NCBI RefSeq assembly: GCF_000718635.1
Contig: NZ_JOBF01000024.1
Coordinates: forward strand, 62,001 to 126,000
Origin: Streptomyces varsoviensis
Lineage (GTDB): Bacteria > Actinomycetota > Actinomycetes > Streptomycetales > Streptomycetaceae
Reading direction: 5' to 3'
DNA length: 64,000 nt
Part shown: piece after piece, positions 23,771 to 34,787 of the stretch
Numbering within the stretch: position 1 is the first letter of the stretch
How the letters are laid out: each line of letters begins with the position of its first letter
Notes under the pieces: model-generated
Databases searched by the model: none
Told to the model about the DNA's origin: nothing
What the model saw: only the letters and a program-made list of their open reading frames with translations
Position numbers and translations under genes: made by a program

Positions 23771-24781
23771 TCACCCCGCCCCCGTACGCGCCGCCGCCTC
23801 CGCGTCCGACGGGAGCCGCCGCCGCTTGCGGTGCTTGAGCAGGGCCCACCGGCCGCGGGCGCCGGTGACCTCCGTGCCGCCCTCGGCGGCGGCCTGCGCC
23901 GCCGCCCGCGCGACGGGCAGGATGCCCTCGCGGCGCGCCTCGTCGGGGTGCTCCTCTTCGGCCGGCCACAGCCCGAGCGCCGCGCACAGCGTCGGCAGCA
24001 CCGCCATGGCCGCCGTCGCGTACCCCTCCGCGGAGGGGTGGTAGTTGTCCGGCCCGAAGAGTTCGCGCGGGTTCGCGGCGAACTCGGGGCCCAGCAGATC
24101 GCCCAGCGAGACGGTGCGGCCGCCCTGCTCGACGACGCCGATCGTCTGCGCCGCCGCCAACTGACGGCTCAGCCGCCGCGCCACCCAGCGCAGCGGCTGA
24201 TACACCGGCTCGATCGTGCCCAGGTCCGGGCACGTGCCGACCACCACCTCGCAGCCCGCCTCCCGGAGCCTGCGCACCGTCTCCGACAACAGCCGCACCG
24301 ACCGGGCGGGCGGCATCCGGTGCGTCACGTCATTGGCGCCGATCATGATCACGCAGACGTCGGGGGCCGGACCCGGGTCCGCGAGCAGCCGCGTGGTCTG
24401 CCGCTCCAGGTCGTCGGACTGCGCGCCCGGCACTGCCACATTGCGCAGCGTCACCGGCCGTTCGGCGACCGCCGCGAGCCCCGTGGCGAGCAGCGCGCCC
24501 GGCGTCTGGCGCGGCCGGTGCACGCCCTGGCCCGCCGCCGTGGAGTCGCCGAGGAAGCCGAGCCGCAGCGGCGGCTGGTGCAGCCGGTGCACGAAGGAGG
24601 CGCCGTACCGGCCGTCGGCGCAGGGCGGTGCGTCGTTCGCGCCGCCGACGACCCGCTTCGCCAGCCGGACCTCGGTGAGCAGCAGACCGACCGCCGCCCC
24701 GCCGAGCAGGCCGATCCCGCCGCCTCCGTACGCCGCCGCCGCCGCGATCCGCCGTGCGACCCTCGCCCTGGACATCGACAT
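23771..24781 (-). CDS. SGNH/GDSL-family hydrolase, membrane-anchored
   Basis: A 336-residue SGNH hydrolase. An N-terminal membrane segment (AAAAAYGGGGIGLLGGAAVGLLL, about 13-35) precedes the catalytic domain. Block I LGFLGDSTAAGQG puts the serine at 80, block III is IMIGANDVTH, and block V is DNYHPSAEGY with the Asp-x2-His pair. Such enzymes are esterases, lipases or acyltransferases acting outside the membrane here. ATG 24781 follows GGGAGGAGG. A basic C-terminal tail (LLKHRKRRRL) is unusual. It lies divergent from the CBS gene. Confidence 0.9.
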   Translation of the reverse strand: MSMSRARVARRIAAAAAYGGGGIGLLGGAAVGLLLTEVRLAKRVVGGANDAPPCADGRYGASFVHRLHQPPLRLGFLGDSTAAGQGVHRPRQTPGALLATGLAAVAERPVTLRNVAVPGAQSDDLERQTTRLLADPGPAPDVCVIMIGANDVTHRMPPARSVRLLSETVRRLREAGCEVVVGTCPDLGTIEPVYQPLRWVARRLSRQLAAAQTIGVVEQGGRTVSLGDLLGPEFAANPRELFGPDNYHPSAEGYATAAMAVLPTLCAALGLWPAEEEHPDEARREGILPVARAAAQAAAEGGTEVTGARGRWALLKHRKRRRLPSDAEAAARTGAG

Positions 24782-25011
24782 AGGCCGGGCCTCCTCCCGT
24801 TCCGCCTGAGCGCGCTGCCGCGCCGCTCGCTGCCCTGAGTGCGCCGAGTGCGGTGCGCCGCCGCTACCGTGCGCGACCGCGCCGCACATCCCGCTAACAG
24901 GTTGTTGCCCGGAGCGGCGGTGCGCGCAACGCGACGTTCCGGTGAACGGATGCGCAATAGGCTGGTACTACGGGCACGCGACGACGGCTGCCCCCGACCG
25001 CGGAGACCACC

Positions 25012-26397
25012 GTGCAGTTTCACCATTCGATGATCGAGCTCGTCGGCAATACCCCGCTCGTCAAGCTCAACAGCGTGACCGAGGGCATTACGGCGACAGT
25101 CCTTGCCAAGGTCGAATACTTCAATCCGGGCGGTTCGGTGAAGGACCGGATCGCCGTGCGCATGATCGAGGCCGCCGAGGAGTCGGGCGAACTCCGCCCC
25201 GGCGGCACGATTGTCGAGCCGACCTCCGGCAATACCGGGGTGGGGCTCGCGATCGTGGCCCAGCAGAAGGGCTACAAATGCGTTTTCGTCTGCCCCGACA
25301 AGGTCTCCACCGACAAGATCAATGTGCTGCGGGCGTACGGGGCCGAGGTGGTGGTCTGCCCGACCGCCGTCGATCCCGAGCACCCGGATTCGTACTACAA
25401 CGTTTCTGACCGCCTGGTGCGCGAGACGTCCAACGCCTGGAAACCCGACCAGTACAGCAACCCCAATAACCCGCTTTCCCATTACCACTCCACCGGCCCG
25501 GAGCTGTGGGAGCAGACCGAGGGCCGCATTACGCACTTCGTCGCGGGCGTCGGCACCGGCGGCACCATCAGCGGCACCGGCCGCTATCTCAAGGACGCCA
25601 GCGACGGCCGGGTCAAGGTCATCGGCGCCGACCCGGAGGGCTCCGTCTACAGCGGCGGCTCGGGCCGCCCGTATCTGATCGAGGGCGTCGGCGAGGACTT
25701 CTGGCCGACCGCCTACGACCAGTCGGTCGCCGACGAGATCGTCGCCGTCTCCGACAAGGACGCCTTCCAGATGACCCGCCGCCTCGCCAAGGAGGAGGGC
25801 CTGCTGGTGGGCGGCTCCTGCGGAATGGCGGTCGTCGGCGCGCTGGAGGTCGCCAAGCGGCTCGGCCCCGACGACGTGGTCGTCGTCCTGCTGCCGGACA
25901 GCGGCCGCGGCTACCTCTCGAAGATCTTCAACGACGAGTGGATGGCCGACTACGGCTTCCTGGAGGAGGGCGGCCCGACGGCCCGCGTCGCCGACGTGCT
26001 GCGGGACAAGGAGGGCGCGATGCCCTCGCTGGTCCACATGCACCCCGAGGAGACCGTCGGCGAGGCCATCGACGTGCTGCGCGAGTACGGCGTCTCCCAG
26101 ATGCCGATCGTCAAGCCCGGCGCCGGCCACCCCGATGTGATGGCCGCCGAGGTCATCGGCTCCGTCGTCGAACGGGAACTCCTCGACGCGCTCTTTGCGC
26201 AGCGCGCCTCCCTCGGCGACCCGCTGGAGAAGCACATGAGCGGCCCGCTGCCGCAGGTCGGCTCCGGCGAGCCGGTCGCGGACCTGATGGCCGTGCTCGG
26301 CACCGCGGACGCCGCGATCGTGCTGGTGGAGGGGAAGCCGAAGGGCGTCGTGAGCCGGCAGGACCTGCTCGCCTTCCTGGCGAAGACCGCCAAGTAG
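25012..26397 (+). CDS. Cystathionine beta-synthase
   Basis: A 461-residue PLP enzyme joining serine and homocysteine to cystathionine (transsulfuration), cytoplasmic. PLP lysine K44 lies in NPGGSVKDRIA; the substrate loop is EPTSGNTGVGLA and the phosphate cup is GVGTGGTISGTGRYL. Residues about 335-461 are two CBS domains (TVGEAIDVLREYGVSQMPIV and EPVADLMAVLGTADAAIVLVEG). Full bacterial CBS length. GTG 25012 gives the standard MQFHHSMIELVGNTPLVKLN opening. An O-acetylserine-dependent variant cannot be excluded. Confidence 0.95.
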   Translation: MQFHHSMIELVGNTPLVKLNSVTEGITATVLAKVEYFNPGGSVKDRIAVRMIEAAEESGELRPGGTIVEPTSGNTGVGLAIVAQQKGYKCVFVCPDKVSTDKINVLRAYGAEVVVCPTAVDPEHPDSYYNVSDRLVRETSNAWKPDQYSNPNNPLSHYHSTGPELWEQTEGRITHFVAGVGTGGTISGTGRYLKDASDGRVKVIGADPEGSVYSGGSGRPYLIEGVGEDFWPTAYDQSVADEIVAVSDKDAFQMTRRLAKEEGLLVGGSCGMAVVGALEVAKRLGPDDVVVVLLPDSGRGYLSKIFNDEWMADYGFLEEGGPTARVADVLRDKEGAMPSLVHMHPEETVGEAIDVLREYGVSQMPIVKPGAGHPDVMAAEVIGSVVERELLDALFAQRASLGDPLEKHMSGPLPQVGSGEPVADLMAVLGTADAAIVLVEGKPKGVVSRQDLLAFLAKTAK

Positions 26398-26417
26398 GCG
26401 CGTGAGGGGCGGCGGGC

Positions 26418-26540
26418 CGGGCGGGCGCGGGCCGGGGCGGGCGCGGGCCGGGGCGGGCACGGGGCGCCGGGTTCGTGTGGCGGGTCGCCGGGACCGTCGC
26501 CGGGATCGCGCGGCATGTCGCCGGGATCGTCGCCGGGTTC
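26418..26540. repeat. Two short tandem repeats after CBS gene
   Basis: First, a 16-bp unit like GGGCGCGGGCCGGGGC is repeated two to three times (26418-26460). Then a 12-bp unit GTCGCCGGGATC appears at 26484, 26496, 26517 and 26529 with one-base changes. This again is at the end of a convergent gene pair. Confidence 0.65.
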
Positions 26541-26945
26541 GCGGCGCGGGCCGTGGGGCGCGCGGCGCGGTGCGCCAAGTACGCGTTAAAGAACGGCGCT
26601 TCGCGTAAACGGTACGTATGCGTCACGCGCCCGCAGCACGTATTTAACACGGGTCCGGCACATTGAGGGGTGTCGGCGAGGACGTCCGTTCGAACCGACA
26701 CCCGTGTGGCACCAAGGACCTCCGGAGCGGCTCCCGGACCTCCATGGTCGCCCGGGCGCGAGCGCCGGTCCTCACCCGGCCCCGTGTCCCTCGCGGGGAC
26801 CGCCGCCGTCCCGCCCCCGGCCCCGGCCGGGGTGCGGCGGTCCCCGCGCCACTCCCCGGCCGGCCGCCGTCAGCCGTGCCCACGCTCATCCCCCCGGTTC
26901 TCGGCCTCCCGGCTCTCAGCCGCAGCCCTCAGCCCCCCGGCCGGT
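26541..26945. other. Gap with hairpin 26668-26703, no gene
   Basis: An AT-richer stretch (26578-26665) is followed by GGGTGTCGG (26668-26676) paired perfectly with CCGACACCC (26695-26703), a likely terminator for CBS or for the convergent membrane protein gene. The rest is GC-rich filler with no supported open frame. Confidence 0.5.
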
Positions 26946-27374
26946 TCACGACCAGTCGTCGTCGGGCTTGCGGAAGCGCTGCCGGAACCACGGCAGGTAC
27001 CCCGCCGCGTTGACGACATTGACGCCGACGACGCCGGCCCACGCCACGAGCAGCCCGGCCAGGCCCGCGTTGACCGCGCCGATGGCGGACAGCGGGATGG
27101 CGAGCACGAGCGAGACGGTCGCGAAGCCGAACCGCTCGCCGAAGCTGTCCATGCCGGGGCCGTCGCCGGGCCGCTGCTGCGGGCCTCGGGCCGTCGACAT
27201 CTGCTGTTCGGCCAGCCGGCGGCGCACCCGCTTGTCGACCGCTCCGTCGAGTTTCTGCTCGACCTTCTCCAAGAACGAGTCGACCAGCTCCGACTCGTAC
27301 TCGTCGCCCAGTTCCTTGCGGGTCTGCAAGGTGGCGTCGAGTTCCTTCTTCAGCTCTGGGTCGCGGGCCGTCAT
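26946..27374 (-). CDS. Conserved small membrane protein
   Basis: A 142-residue protein. The N-terminal half is charged and helical (LKKELDATLQTRKELGDEYESELVDSFLEKVEQKLD), resembling the actinobacterial family in which this acidic helix precedes two membrane segments. Those segments are FATVSLVLAIPLSAIGAV and GLAGLLVAWAGVVGVNVVNAAGYL. The end is charged (QRFRKPDDDWS). No function is known to me. ATG 27374 is the start; the acyl-CoA ligase gene is divergent. Confidence 0.8.
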   Translation of the reverse strand: MTARDPELKKELDATLQTRKELGDEYESELVDSFLEKVEQKLDGAVDKRVRRRLAEQQMSTARGPQQRPGDGPGMDSFGERFGFATVSLVLAIPLSAIGAVNAGLAGLLVAWAGVVGVNVVNAAGYLPWFRQRFRKPDDDWS

Positions 27375-27467
27375 ACCGGTAACGATACGGTCGGCGAAGC
27401 CCCGTGAAAGTGGGGCTAACCCCCGTATTCACGGTGGGGCCGCCCAGGCCCCGTGGAAGGAGCAGCC

Positions 27468-28838
<1,371 letters not shown>

Positions 28839-30272
28839 CGGTTTCCGTCGGCGGCGCGGTTTCGTCGTCGCGCCGGCCGCCGCGCGCCAGCAGCCAGTAC
28901 AGGGCGGCCGGGACGATCAGGCCCACGATCCAGGAGATGTCCGCGCCGCCGAGCGGGCCGACCAGCGGGCCCGTGTAGAAGGACGTGGCGAGGAAGGGGA
29001 ACTGGGCCAGGACCCCGACCGCGTACGCGATGAGGGCGGGCGCGCGCCAGGCGCCGTACCGGCCGGCGGGGTCGCTGAGTGCCGGGATGTCGTAGCGCTC
29101 CTTGGAGATCAGGTAGAAGTCGACCAGGTTGACGGCGCTCCAGGGCGTGAAGAAGGTCAGCAGGAAGAGCAGGAAGTCCTTGAAGGAGGACAGGAAGCTG
29201 TCCTTGCCGAGCAGCGCGACCGCCGTGCCCGCGACCATGATCCCGGCGATGTACGCGGCGCGGGCGCGCGGCGTGATCGTGCGCTGCTCGCGGAAGCCGC
29301 CGATGCTGGTGACCATCGACATGAAGCCGCCGTAGGTGTTGAGCACGTTGATGGTGAGCTTGCCGAAGGCGATGACGAAGTACAGGGCCGAGGTGACGAG
29401 CGCCGCGTCGCCGCCCAGGTCGACGATGTAGCCGACCTCGTGCCCGACGAACGCGCCGCCCGCGGCGGCCGCCGCCAGCGCCCCGAAGGTCATCGACCAC
29501 TGCGCGCCGAGCACGGAGCCGCCGAGCGTCCACCAGAAGGTGGCCCGGCCGGAGGTGGAGCGCGGCAGGTAGCGGGAGTAGTCGGCGACGTACGGGCCGA
29601 ACGCGAGCTGCCAGGACGCGGCGAGGGAGATCGCGAGCAGGAAGACGGGCAGGCCGAAGGAGTGGTCGTGCAGCAGGGTGCCGAGGTCGGACCGCTGGAG
29701 GAGGCGTGCGCCGAGGTAGAGGAAGGCGACGGCGCAGACGAGGGAGGCGACGCGGCCGAGCGCGTGGATGAGGCGGTAGCCGACGGCCGCCGTGACGCCC
29801 GTGACGAGTGCGAAGATCACGATGCCCGCGGTGTCGCCGAGGTGCGTCAGCTCGCCGACCGCCTGGCCGGCGAGGACCGTGCCGCTGGCGAAGAAGCCGA
29901 TGTACATCAGGATGACCAGGAGCAGCGGCACGACGGCGCCGCGCACCCCGAACTGGGCACGGGAGGAGATCATTTGGGGCAGCCCGAGCTTGGGGCCCTG
30001 CGCGGAGTGCAGCGCCATGACGGCGCCGCCGAGCAGATTGCCGAGCAGCAGTCCGACCAGCGCCCAGAGCGCGGTCGCGCCGAAGACGACGGCGAGGGCG
30101 CCGGTGACGACGGCGGTGATCTGGAGGTTGGCGCCGAGCCAGAGGGTGAACTGGCTGAAGGCGGTGCCATGGCGTTCGTCGTCCGGGACGACGTCGATGG
30201 AGCGGCGTTCGATGGCCAATATCCCGTGCCTCCCTATGGCGGTGCGTTCGGGCGGGGCCCGGGGCTGCATAT

Positions 30273-30309
30273 AGTCATGCACAGTCATAGGTGAGTGAAT
30301 AGAAGTCAA
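30273..30309. promoter_or_regulatory. Three phased AGTCAT/A direct repeats
   Basis: AGTCAT at 30273 and 30283 and AGTCAA at 30304 are spaced 10 and 21 bp, about one and two helical turns, in the gap between the NCS1 permease and RpiR genes. This is the AT-richest stretch there and is a good candidate operator and promoter. Confidence 0.5.
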
Positions 30310-30339
30310 TAGTCCGGCGGGAAACGCCAGGAGGACAGC

Positions 30340-31221
30340 ATGCAGGGCAATGGCCGGGGCACAGCGGAAACCAGCAGCTCGGAAGGGGTTTCCGGGGCGG
30401 CCGCGCGGCTCCAGAAGCTCTTCGAGGGGCACCGGCTGACCCCCACCCAGCGCCGCATCGCGCACTGCATGGTGCGGCAGGCGGGCGACGCGCCGTTCTA
30501 CTCCAGCGTCGAACTCGCCGAGCTGGCCGGCGTCAGCCAGCCCTCCGTCACCCGCTTCGCCGTCGCCCTCGGCTTCGACGGCTACCCGGCGCTGCGCCGG
30601 CACCTGCGCGAGGTCGCGCCCACCGAGCAGGGCGCGGACGACGGCTCGTACAACGAATACCAGCAGGCCGTCCACGCCGAGATCGACAACCTGCGCCACC
30701 TCGCGGCGCTCCTCGCCGACCCGGCCCCCGTCGCCGAGGCCGGCCGGCTCCTCGCCCGCTCCCGCCCGCTGCCGGTGCTCGGCCTGCGCGCCGCGTCCGC
30801 GCAGGCCGCCGGCTTCACGTACTTCGCCCGGAAGGTCCACCCGGACGTACGCCTCCTCGACGAGGGCGGCACCATGCTCGCGGACCGCGTCGACGCGGCC
30901 GTACGGGCCGGCGGCACCGCCCTGCTCTGCTTCGCGCTGCCGCGCCACCCGCGCGAGGTCGTCGAAGCCCTGGAGTACGCGCGCGGCGCCGGGCTGCGGG
31001 TCGTCACCGTCGCCGACAGCGCCTTCGCGCCCGTCGCCCACCACAGCGACCTCCTCCTCCCGGCCGCCGTCGGCACCGGCCTCGCCTTCGACACGGCGTG
31101 CGCGCCGATGCTGCTGGGGCGGGTGCTGCTGGAGGCGATGTGCGACGAACTCCCCGACGCGCAGGCCAGGCTGGAGGAGTTCGACGCGAGGGCGACGGAG
31201 CGGGGCCTGTTCGCGGAATAG
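30340..31221 (+). CDS. MurR/RpiR-family transcriptional regulator
   Basis: A 293-residue regulator. The N-terminal HTH_6 domain shows LTPTQRRIAHCMV and VELAELAGVSQPSVTRFAVALGFDGYPALRRHL (residues about 33-88). The C-terminal SIS domain (residues about 125-265, PLPVLGLRAASAQAAGFTYFARKV) would bind a phosphorylated or amino metabolite. Start ATG 30340 follows AGGAGGACAGC. Divergent from the NCS1 permease, its likely target. No sugar gene is nearby, so its ligand is open. Confidence 0.9.
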   Translation: MQGNGRGTAETSSSEGVSGAAARLQKLFEGHRLTPTQRRIAHCMVRQAGDAPFYSSVELAELAGVSQPSVTRFAVALGFDGYPALRRHLREVAPTEQGADDGSYNEYQQAVHAEIDNLRHLAALLADPAPVAEAGRLLARSRPLPVLGLRAASAQAAGFTYFARKVHPDVRLLDEGGTMLADRVDAAVRAGGTALLCFALPRHPREVVEALEYARGAGLRVVTVADSAFAPVAHHSDLLLPAAVGTGLAFDTACAPMLLGRVLLEAMCDELPDAQARLEEFDARATERGLFAE

Positions 31222-31230
31222 CGGTTCGGG

Positions 31231-32553
31231 CTATTCGGCGCGGACCATCTCGGGGAAGCGCTTCGAGGCTCCGTCGAGGAGGTGGTCGTCCCGCCCGCGC
31301 AGCCAGCGGTCGAAGAAGGAGACGGTGTACGCGCGGACGGCCGCGACCGACCGCTCGGGCCGTACGGTCCCGATGTTCTTCGTGAGGACGTCCGCCGGGA
31401 CCGCGCCCTGGCGGGCGAGCTGGGGGAGCAGCGCGGCGGCGTCCGTGTACGAGCCGTGCTGCCCGCCCGTCATCGTGAGGTTCGCGTGCCAGCCGCGGGA
31501 GTTCTTCCAGAACGCGTTCCAGGAGGGCTGCCGGTGGTAGTCCCCGGAGCCCTCCGCGTCCGTACCCATCAGCAGGAACGGCCGGTCCAGCCCGTCCCGC
31601 GCCACCGAACTCAGCTCGCTGCCCCGCCCCTTGGCGTCCGGGAAGTCCATCTGGCCGTCCATGTTGATCCCGGCCTTGATGCGCCGGTCGTCATGCATGG
31701 CCTGGGCGGCCGTGAAGCCGCCGGCGGACTGCCCTGCCATGCCGACGCGGCGCAGATCGAGGGAGCCGGCGAGGCCGCGGGGGAGCGAGCGCTCGTGGTG
31801 CAGGGCGCCGAGCCGGTCGAGGACGAAGCGGGTGTCGGCGACGCGGGTCTTCATGGACGTGCGCAGCAGGGCGCCGATGTCGAGGTCGGGCTGCTGGAGA
31901 AGGCCGGGGAAGACGGAGGCGGCGAGCTTCCCGCCGGGGAACTCGACCTCCGACGCCTCGTAGGTGTGGTCGACCGTCACGACGACGTAGCCGCGGGAGG
32001 CCAGCTCCTCCACGAGGCCGGTGTTCCAGGTCCGCGGGTCGCCGAGCCCCGCCGAGTACAGGACGACGGGCCGCTTGCCGCCGCGCGCCACGGGCGCGCC
32101 CTCGACGGCGTGCGTACCGGTGGCGCCCCAGTCCGTCGCGCCGACGGGCAGCCCGTGATTGAAGGACGCGGCCCCCTCCGCGGACCCGAAGTGCGCCGCC
32201 GCCTTCGGCTCCATGTACGGGACGGTCCCGTGCCGCGGCCGCCCGTGGCCGGCGGCGGCCGGATACCAGAAGCTGACCATCAACTCCCGCCGCTCCCCGG
32301 CCTTCCACGGGTCGGCCCGGCCGTGATCCGCCATCCGCAGCGAACTGGTCCCGACCCCGTACGGCCCGGTGGGCGCCAGCAGATCGGCATGCGCCGCCAC
32401 CCGCTGAACCCGCGCGGCCGGGGCGCTCTCGCCCTGCGCGTGAACCGGCCCCGCCGCCCCCAACACCCCCACCGCCACCAGCCCGGCGACCCCCGCCACG
32501 ACGCTGCGGCGCCCCGGCCGCCGAATGTCCCGCCCGCTGTCGTACGCCGACAT
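31231..32553 (-). CDS. Exported alpha/beta hydrolase, PAF-acetylhydrolase-like
   Basis: A 440-residue hydrolase. The N-terminus RRPGRRSVVAGVAGLVAVGVLGAAG, ending VHAQ, is a signal peptide with an RR pair, so Tat export is possible. The nucleophile elbow GQSAGGF has its serine at 276; the histidine is in GGQHGSYTD. The whole resembles the platelet-activating-factor acetylhydrolase/dienelactone-type fold with WYPAA near residue 97. Start ATG 32553. It converges with the RpiR gene (9 bp gap). Natural substrate unknown. Confidence 0.85.
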   Translation of the reverse strand: MSAYDSGRDIRRPGRRSVVAGVAGLVAVGVLGAAGPVHAQGESAPAARVQRVAAHADLLAPTGPYGVGTSSLRMADHGRADPWKAGERRELMVSFWYPAAAGHGRPRHGTVPYMEPKAAAHFGSAEGAASFNHGLPVGATDWGATGTHAVEGAPVARGGKRPVVLYSAGLGDPRTWNTGLVEELASRGYVVVTVDHTYEASEVEFPGGKLAASVFPGLLQQPDLDIGALLRTSMKTRVADTRFVLDRLGALHHERSLPRGLAGSLDLRRVGMAGQSAGGFTAAQAMHDDRRIKAGINMDGQMDFPDAKGRGSELSSVARDGLDRPFLLMGTDAEGSGDYHRQPSWNAFWKNSRGWHANLTMTGGQHGSYTDAAALLPQLARQGAVPADVLTKNIGTVRPERSVAAVRAYTVSFFDRWLRGRDDHLLDGASKRFPEMVRAE

Positions 32554-32757
32554 AACGCTCTCCTCCCGTACCCACCCCGCCGCGAAACCGGCGGATCAGT
32601 GACCCCGACGCTATGGCGGGCCGGGGCCCCGGGGCGTCATACGACGGGGTCGAGGGGGAGGTGATACCGGGGTATGACATGGGGCCGCGTGGCGCGTATG
32701 GGTGAGCCCGGCGCAGCGGCCGGGGGCCGCGCCGCCCGGCCGCGTACGCTCGAAGCC

Positions 32758-33012
32758 ATGACGGCCGCGGAGGACTACGAGCGCTTGCGCCACCTGCTGG
32801 ACCGGCTCCCCGCCGACCGCGCCGCCCGCGCGCTCGCCCTGCTCAGATCCGACCCCGACCTCGCCCCGTACGTGGACGAGGCCGACGCCCTGCCCCCGGC
32901 CATCGACCGGCCCGGCTTCGCCGCCTTCATCGGCGTCGGCCGCTCCGGCCACTCCGACACGGCCCGCAGGCACCGAGAACTGATCCAGGAGTGGAGCGAC
33001 GAGGACCGGTGA
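32758..33012 (+). CDS. VapB-type antitoxin
   Basis: An 84-residue protein (MTAAEDYERLRHLLDRLPADRAARALALL ... RRHRELIQEWSDEDR) whose stop overlaps a PIN-domain gene by GTGA, the classic antitoxin-toxin order. The C-terminal acidic helix is typical of toxin-wrapping antitoxins. ATG 32758 lies 8 bases after TACGCT, so the message may be leaderless. Its partner is apparently inactivated by a nonsense codon (next entry). Confidence 0.75.
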   Translation: MTAAEDYERLRHLLDRLPADRAARALALLRSDPDLAPYVDEADALPPAIDRPGFAAFIGVGRSGHSDTARRHRELIQEWSDEDR

Positions 33013-33428
33013 GGGAGCACCTGCTGGACACCGGCGTCCTCTAGGCGATCGCGGACGAAAGCGACGACGATCACCACAGGTGCGTCCGCTACGTGAGCGC
33101 GCTGCGCGGGCGCCTGCTCGTGCCGGCGCCGGTGGTGGCGGAGACCGGTTGGCTCATCGAGCGCCGGCTGGGCCCCGACGACGAGGCGGTCTTCATCGAC
33201 CTCTTCGCCGTCGGCACCCTCGAAGTCGTCGACCTGGTCGGCGCCGACTACGTCCGCATCGCCGAACTCCTGCGGAAGTACGCGGACTTCCCGCTGGGAA
33301 CGGTCGACGCCGCCGTCGTCGCCGTCGCAGAACGGCTGAAGCTGACCGAGGTGGCCACCCTCGACCGCCGCCATTTCTCCGCCGTGCGTCCCCATCACGT
33401 CACGGCGTTCACGCTCCTGCCGCAGTAG
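33009..33428 (+). pseudogene. VapC-type PIN toxin with in-frame amber codon
   Basis: Reading from GTG 33009 (overlapping the antitoxin stop) gives VREHLLDTGVL, then TAG at 33042-33044, then AIADESDDDHHRCVRYVSALRGR and a complete PIN domain to 33428 (VVAETGWLIE, GTVDAAVVAVAERL, VATLDRRHFSAV). PIN toxins usually read LLDTGVLYA here, so TAG probably replaced a tyrosine TAC or TAT by one base change. Translation restarting at GTG 33093 would lack the first catalytic aspartate (residue 7). The rest of the frame is intact, so inactivation looks recent. It would otherwise be an RNase cutting tRNA or rRNA. Confidence 0.82.
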
Positions 33429-33434
33429 GGCCCG

Positions 33435-34787
33435 TCACCTCAGTTCGCTGAGGTCCGTCGCGTAGTCTCCGCCGCTTTCCGTGACGAGGTCGGGGAGGGA
33501 CTGGGGGGCGCGTACGGGGGTGAAGCGGACGGTGTCGGGGGTGGTGGCGAAGCCGTAGATGCCGGGGCGGGGGAGGCTGTTGTAGGCGTAGTGGGTGGAG
33601 AAGTAGTAGGCGCCGGTGTCGAGGAGGGCGGCGTGGTCGCCGGCGTCCAGGCGGGGGAGGGTGCGGTTCTCGGCGATGAGGTCGCCGGCGAAGCAGCAGG
33701 GGCCGGCCACGTCCTGGGGGACGGGTTCGCCGGTCTTGGGGAGGCCCTTCTCGTCGAAGGCCGCCACCCGCAGGGGCCAGGACTGCGGGGCGTACACCGT
33801 GCGCATCGCGACCTGGGCGCCCGCGTGCGTGACGGCGATGGCCCGGCCCCCGGCCGACTTGGCGTACTCGACGCGGGCCAGGATCGTGCCGTGCTTCGCC
33901 AGCAGCGACCGGCCGAACTCCGTGACCAGCCCGTACCGCCCGTCGAACAGCCCCGGCACGGTCTCCGCCAGCAGCCGGGCGTACGCGCGGTACGTCGGAT
34001 CGGCCACGTCGGAAGCGAAGTTCACCGGCAGCCCGCCGCCGATGTCGACCGTGTCGACCTGCTGCCGCCCCACCGCGCGGTTGATCTCCTCGGCCAGTTC
34101 GTACGTCTCGCGCACGCCGCGCGCCATCAGCTCCAGCGGCATGCCCTGCGACCCCACGTGCGCGTGCAGCCGCGTCAGCCAGGGGCGGTCGGCGAAGGCC
34201 CGTACGACCCACTCCCGCGCCCCCTCGTCGCGCAGCGCCACCCCGAACTTCGAGGTCTTCGTCGCCGTGCTCAGCGCCCCGATCGAACCCCCGCCGACCT
34301 GTGGATTCACCCGCAGACCCAGCGGCGACGCGGTCGGCGCGGAACGGGTCAGCCCGTCCAGGCGCGACAGCTCCTCCGGGTTGTCGGCGTTGACGGCGAT
34401 GCCCAGCGCCAGCGCCTCGCGCAGTTCGGCCGGGGTCTTGGCGGGCGAGTCCAGGACCGTACGGGACGGCGGCACCCCGGCCGCGCGGGCCAGCGCCAGT
34501 TCGCCGGGGCTCGCCACCTCGCAGCCCAGCCCCTCCTCGGACAGCAGCCGCAACACCGGCACCAGCGACGCCGCCTTCGCCGCGAAGGCGTGCAGCACCG
34601 GCGTGCCGTCCGCGGCGACCTCCTCGAACGCCTCGCGCAGCGCCCTGGCGGAGGCCCGGATGCCCGCCACGTCCAACAGCCCGACGACCGGTTCGCCCGG
34701 CCCGATCAGCCCCTGCTCCACGGCGGCCCGCACCGCGGCGTCGCGGCGCGCGGCCGACCGTTCGGCTTCTGAGTTTCCTTGGCTCAT
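33435..34787 (-). CDS. PLP-dependent fold-III decarboxylase (LysA/Y4yA-like)
   Basis: A 450-residue protein of the diaminopimelate/ornithine decarboxylase family. The PLP lysine lies in LHAFAAKAASLVPVL; the phosphate-binding glycine loop is DIGGGLPVNFASD; the C-terminal cysteine-aspartate site is PCCFAGDLIAENR. SQGMPLELM replaces the usual SQ or GSQ region. The changed lysine context (not YAxKAN) and CCFAGD instead of CESGD point to the Y4yA-like group rather than true LysA. Start ATG 34787 is uncertain (TTG one codon earlier). It is divergent from the hydroxyproline operon over about 145 bp. Confidence 0.8.
   Translation of the reverse strand: MSQGNSEAERSAARRDAAVRAAVEQGLIGPGEPVVGLLDVAGIRASARALREAFEEVAADGTPVLHAFAAKAASLVPVLRLLSEEGLGCEVASPGELALARAAGVPPSRTVLDSPAKTPAELREALALGIAVNADNPEELSRLDGLTRSAPTASPLGLRVNPQVGGGSIGALSTATKTSKFGVALRDEGAREWVVRAFADRPWLTRLHAHVGSQGMPLELMARGVRETYELAEEINRAVGRQQVDTVDIGGGLPVNFASDVADPTYRAYARLLAETVPGLFDGRYGLVTEFGRSLLAKHGTILARVEYAKSAGGRAIAVTHAGAQVAMRTVYAPQSWPLRVAAFDEKGLPKTGEPVPQDVAGPCCFAGDLIAENRTLPRLDAGDHAALLDTGAYYFSTHYAYNSLPRPGIYGFATTPDTVRFTPVRAPQSLPDLVTESGGDYATDLSELR

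Noticed and set aside
24451..26460. 669-codon minus frame across CBS
   Set aside because: Antisense to the well-conserved CBS gene and composed of Gly/Arg/Asp/His-rich low-complexity residues.
26641..26705. tRNA-like stretch with TTCGAA
   Set aside because: Only one 9-bp stem pairs; no cloverleaf with acceptor, D and T arms can be drawn, so it is listed as a hairpin only.
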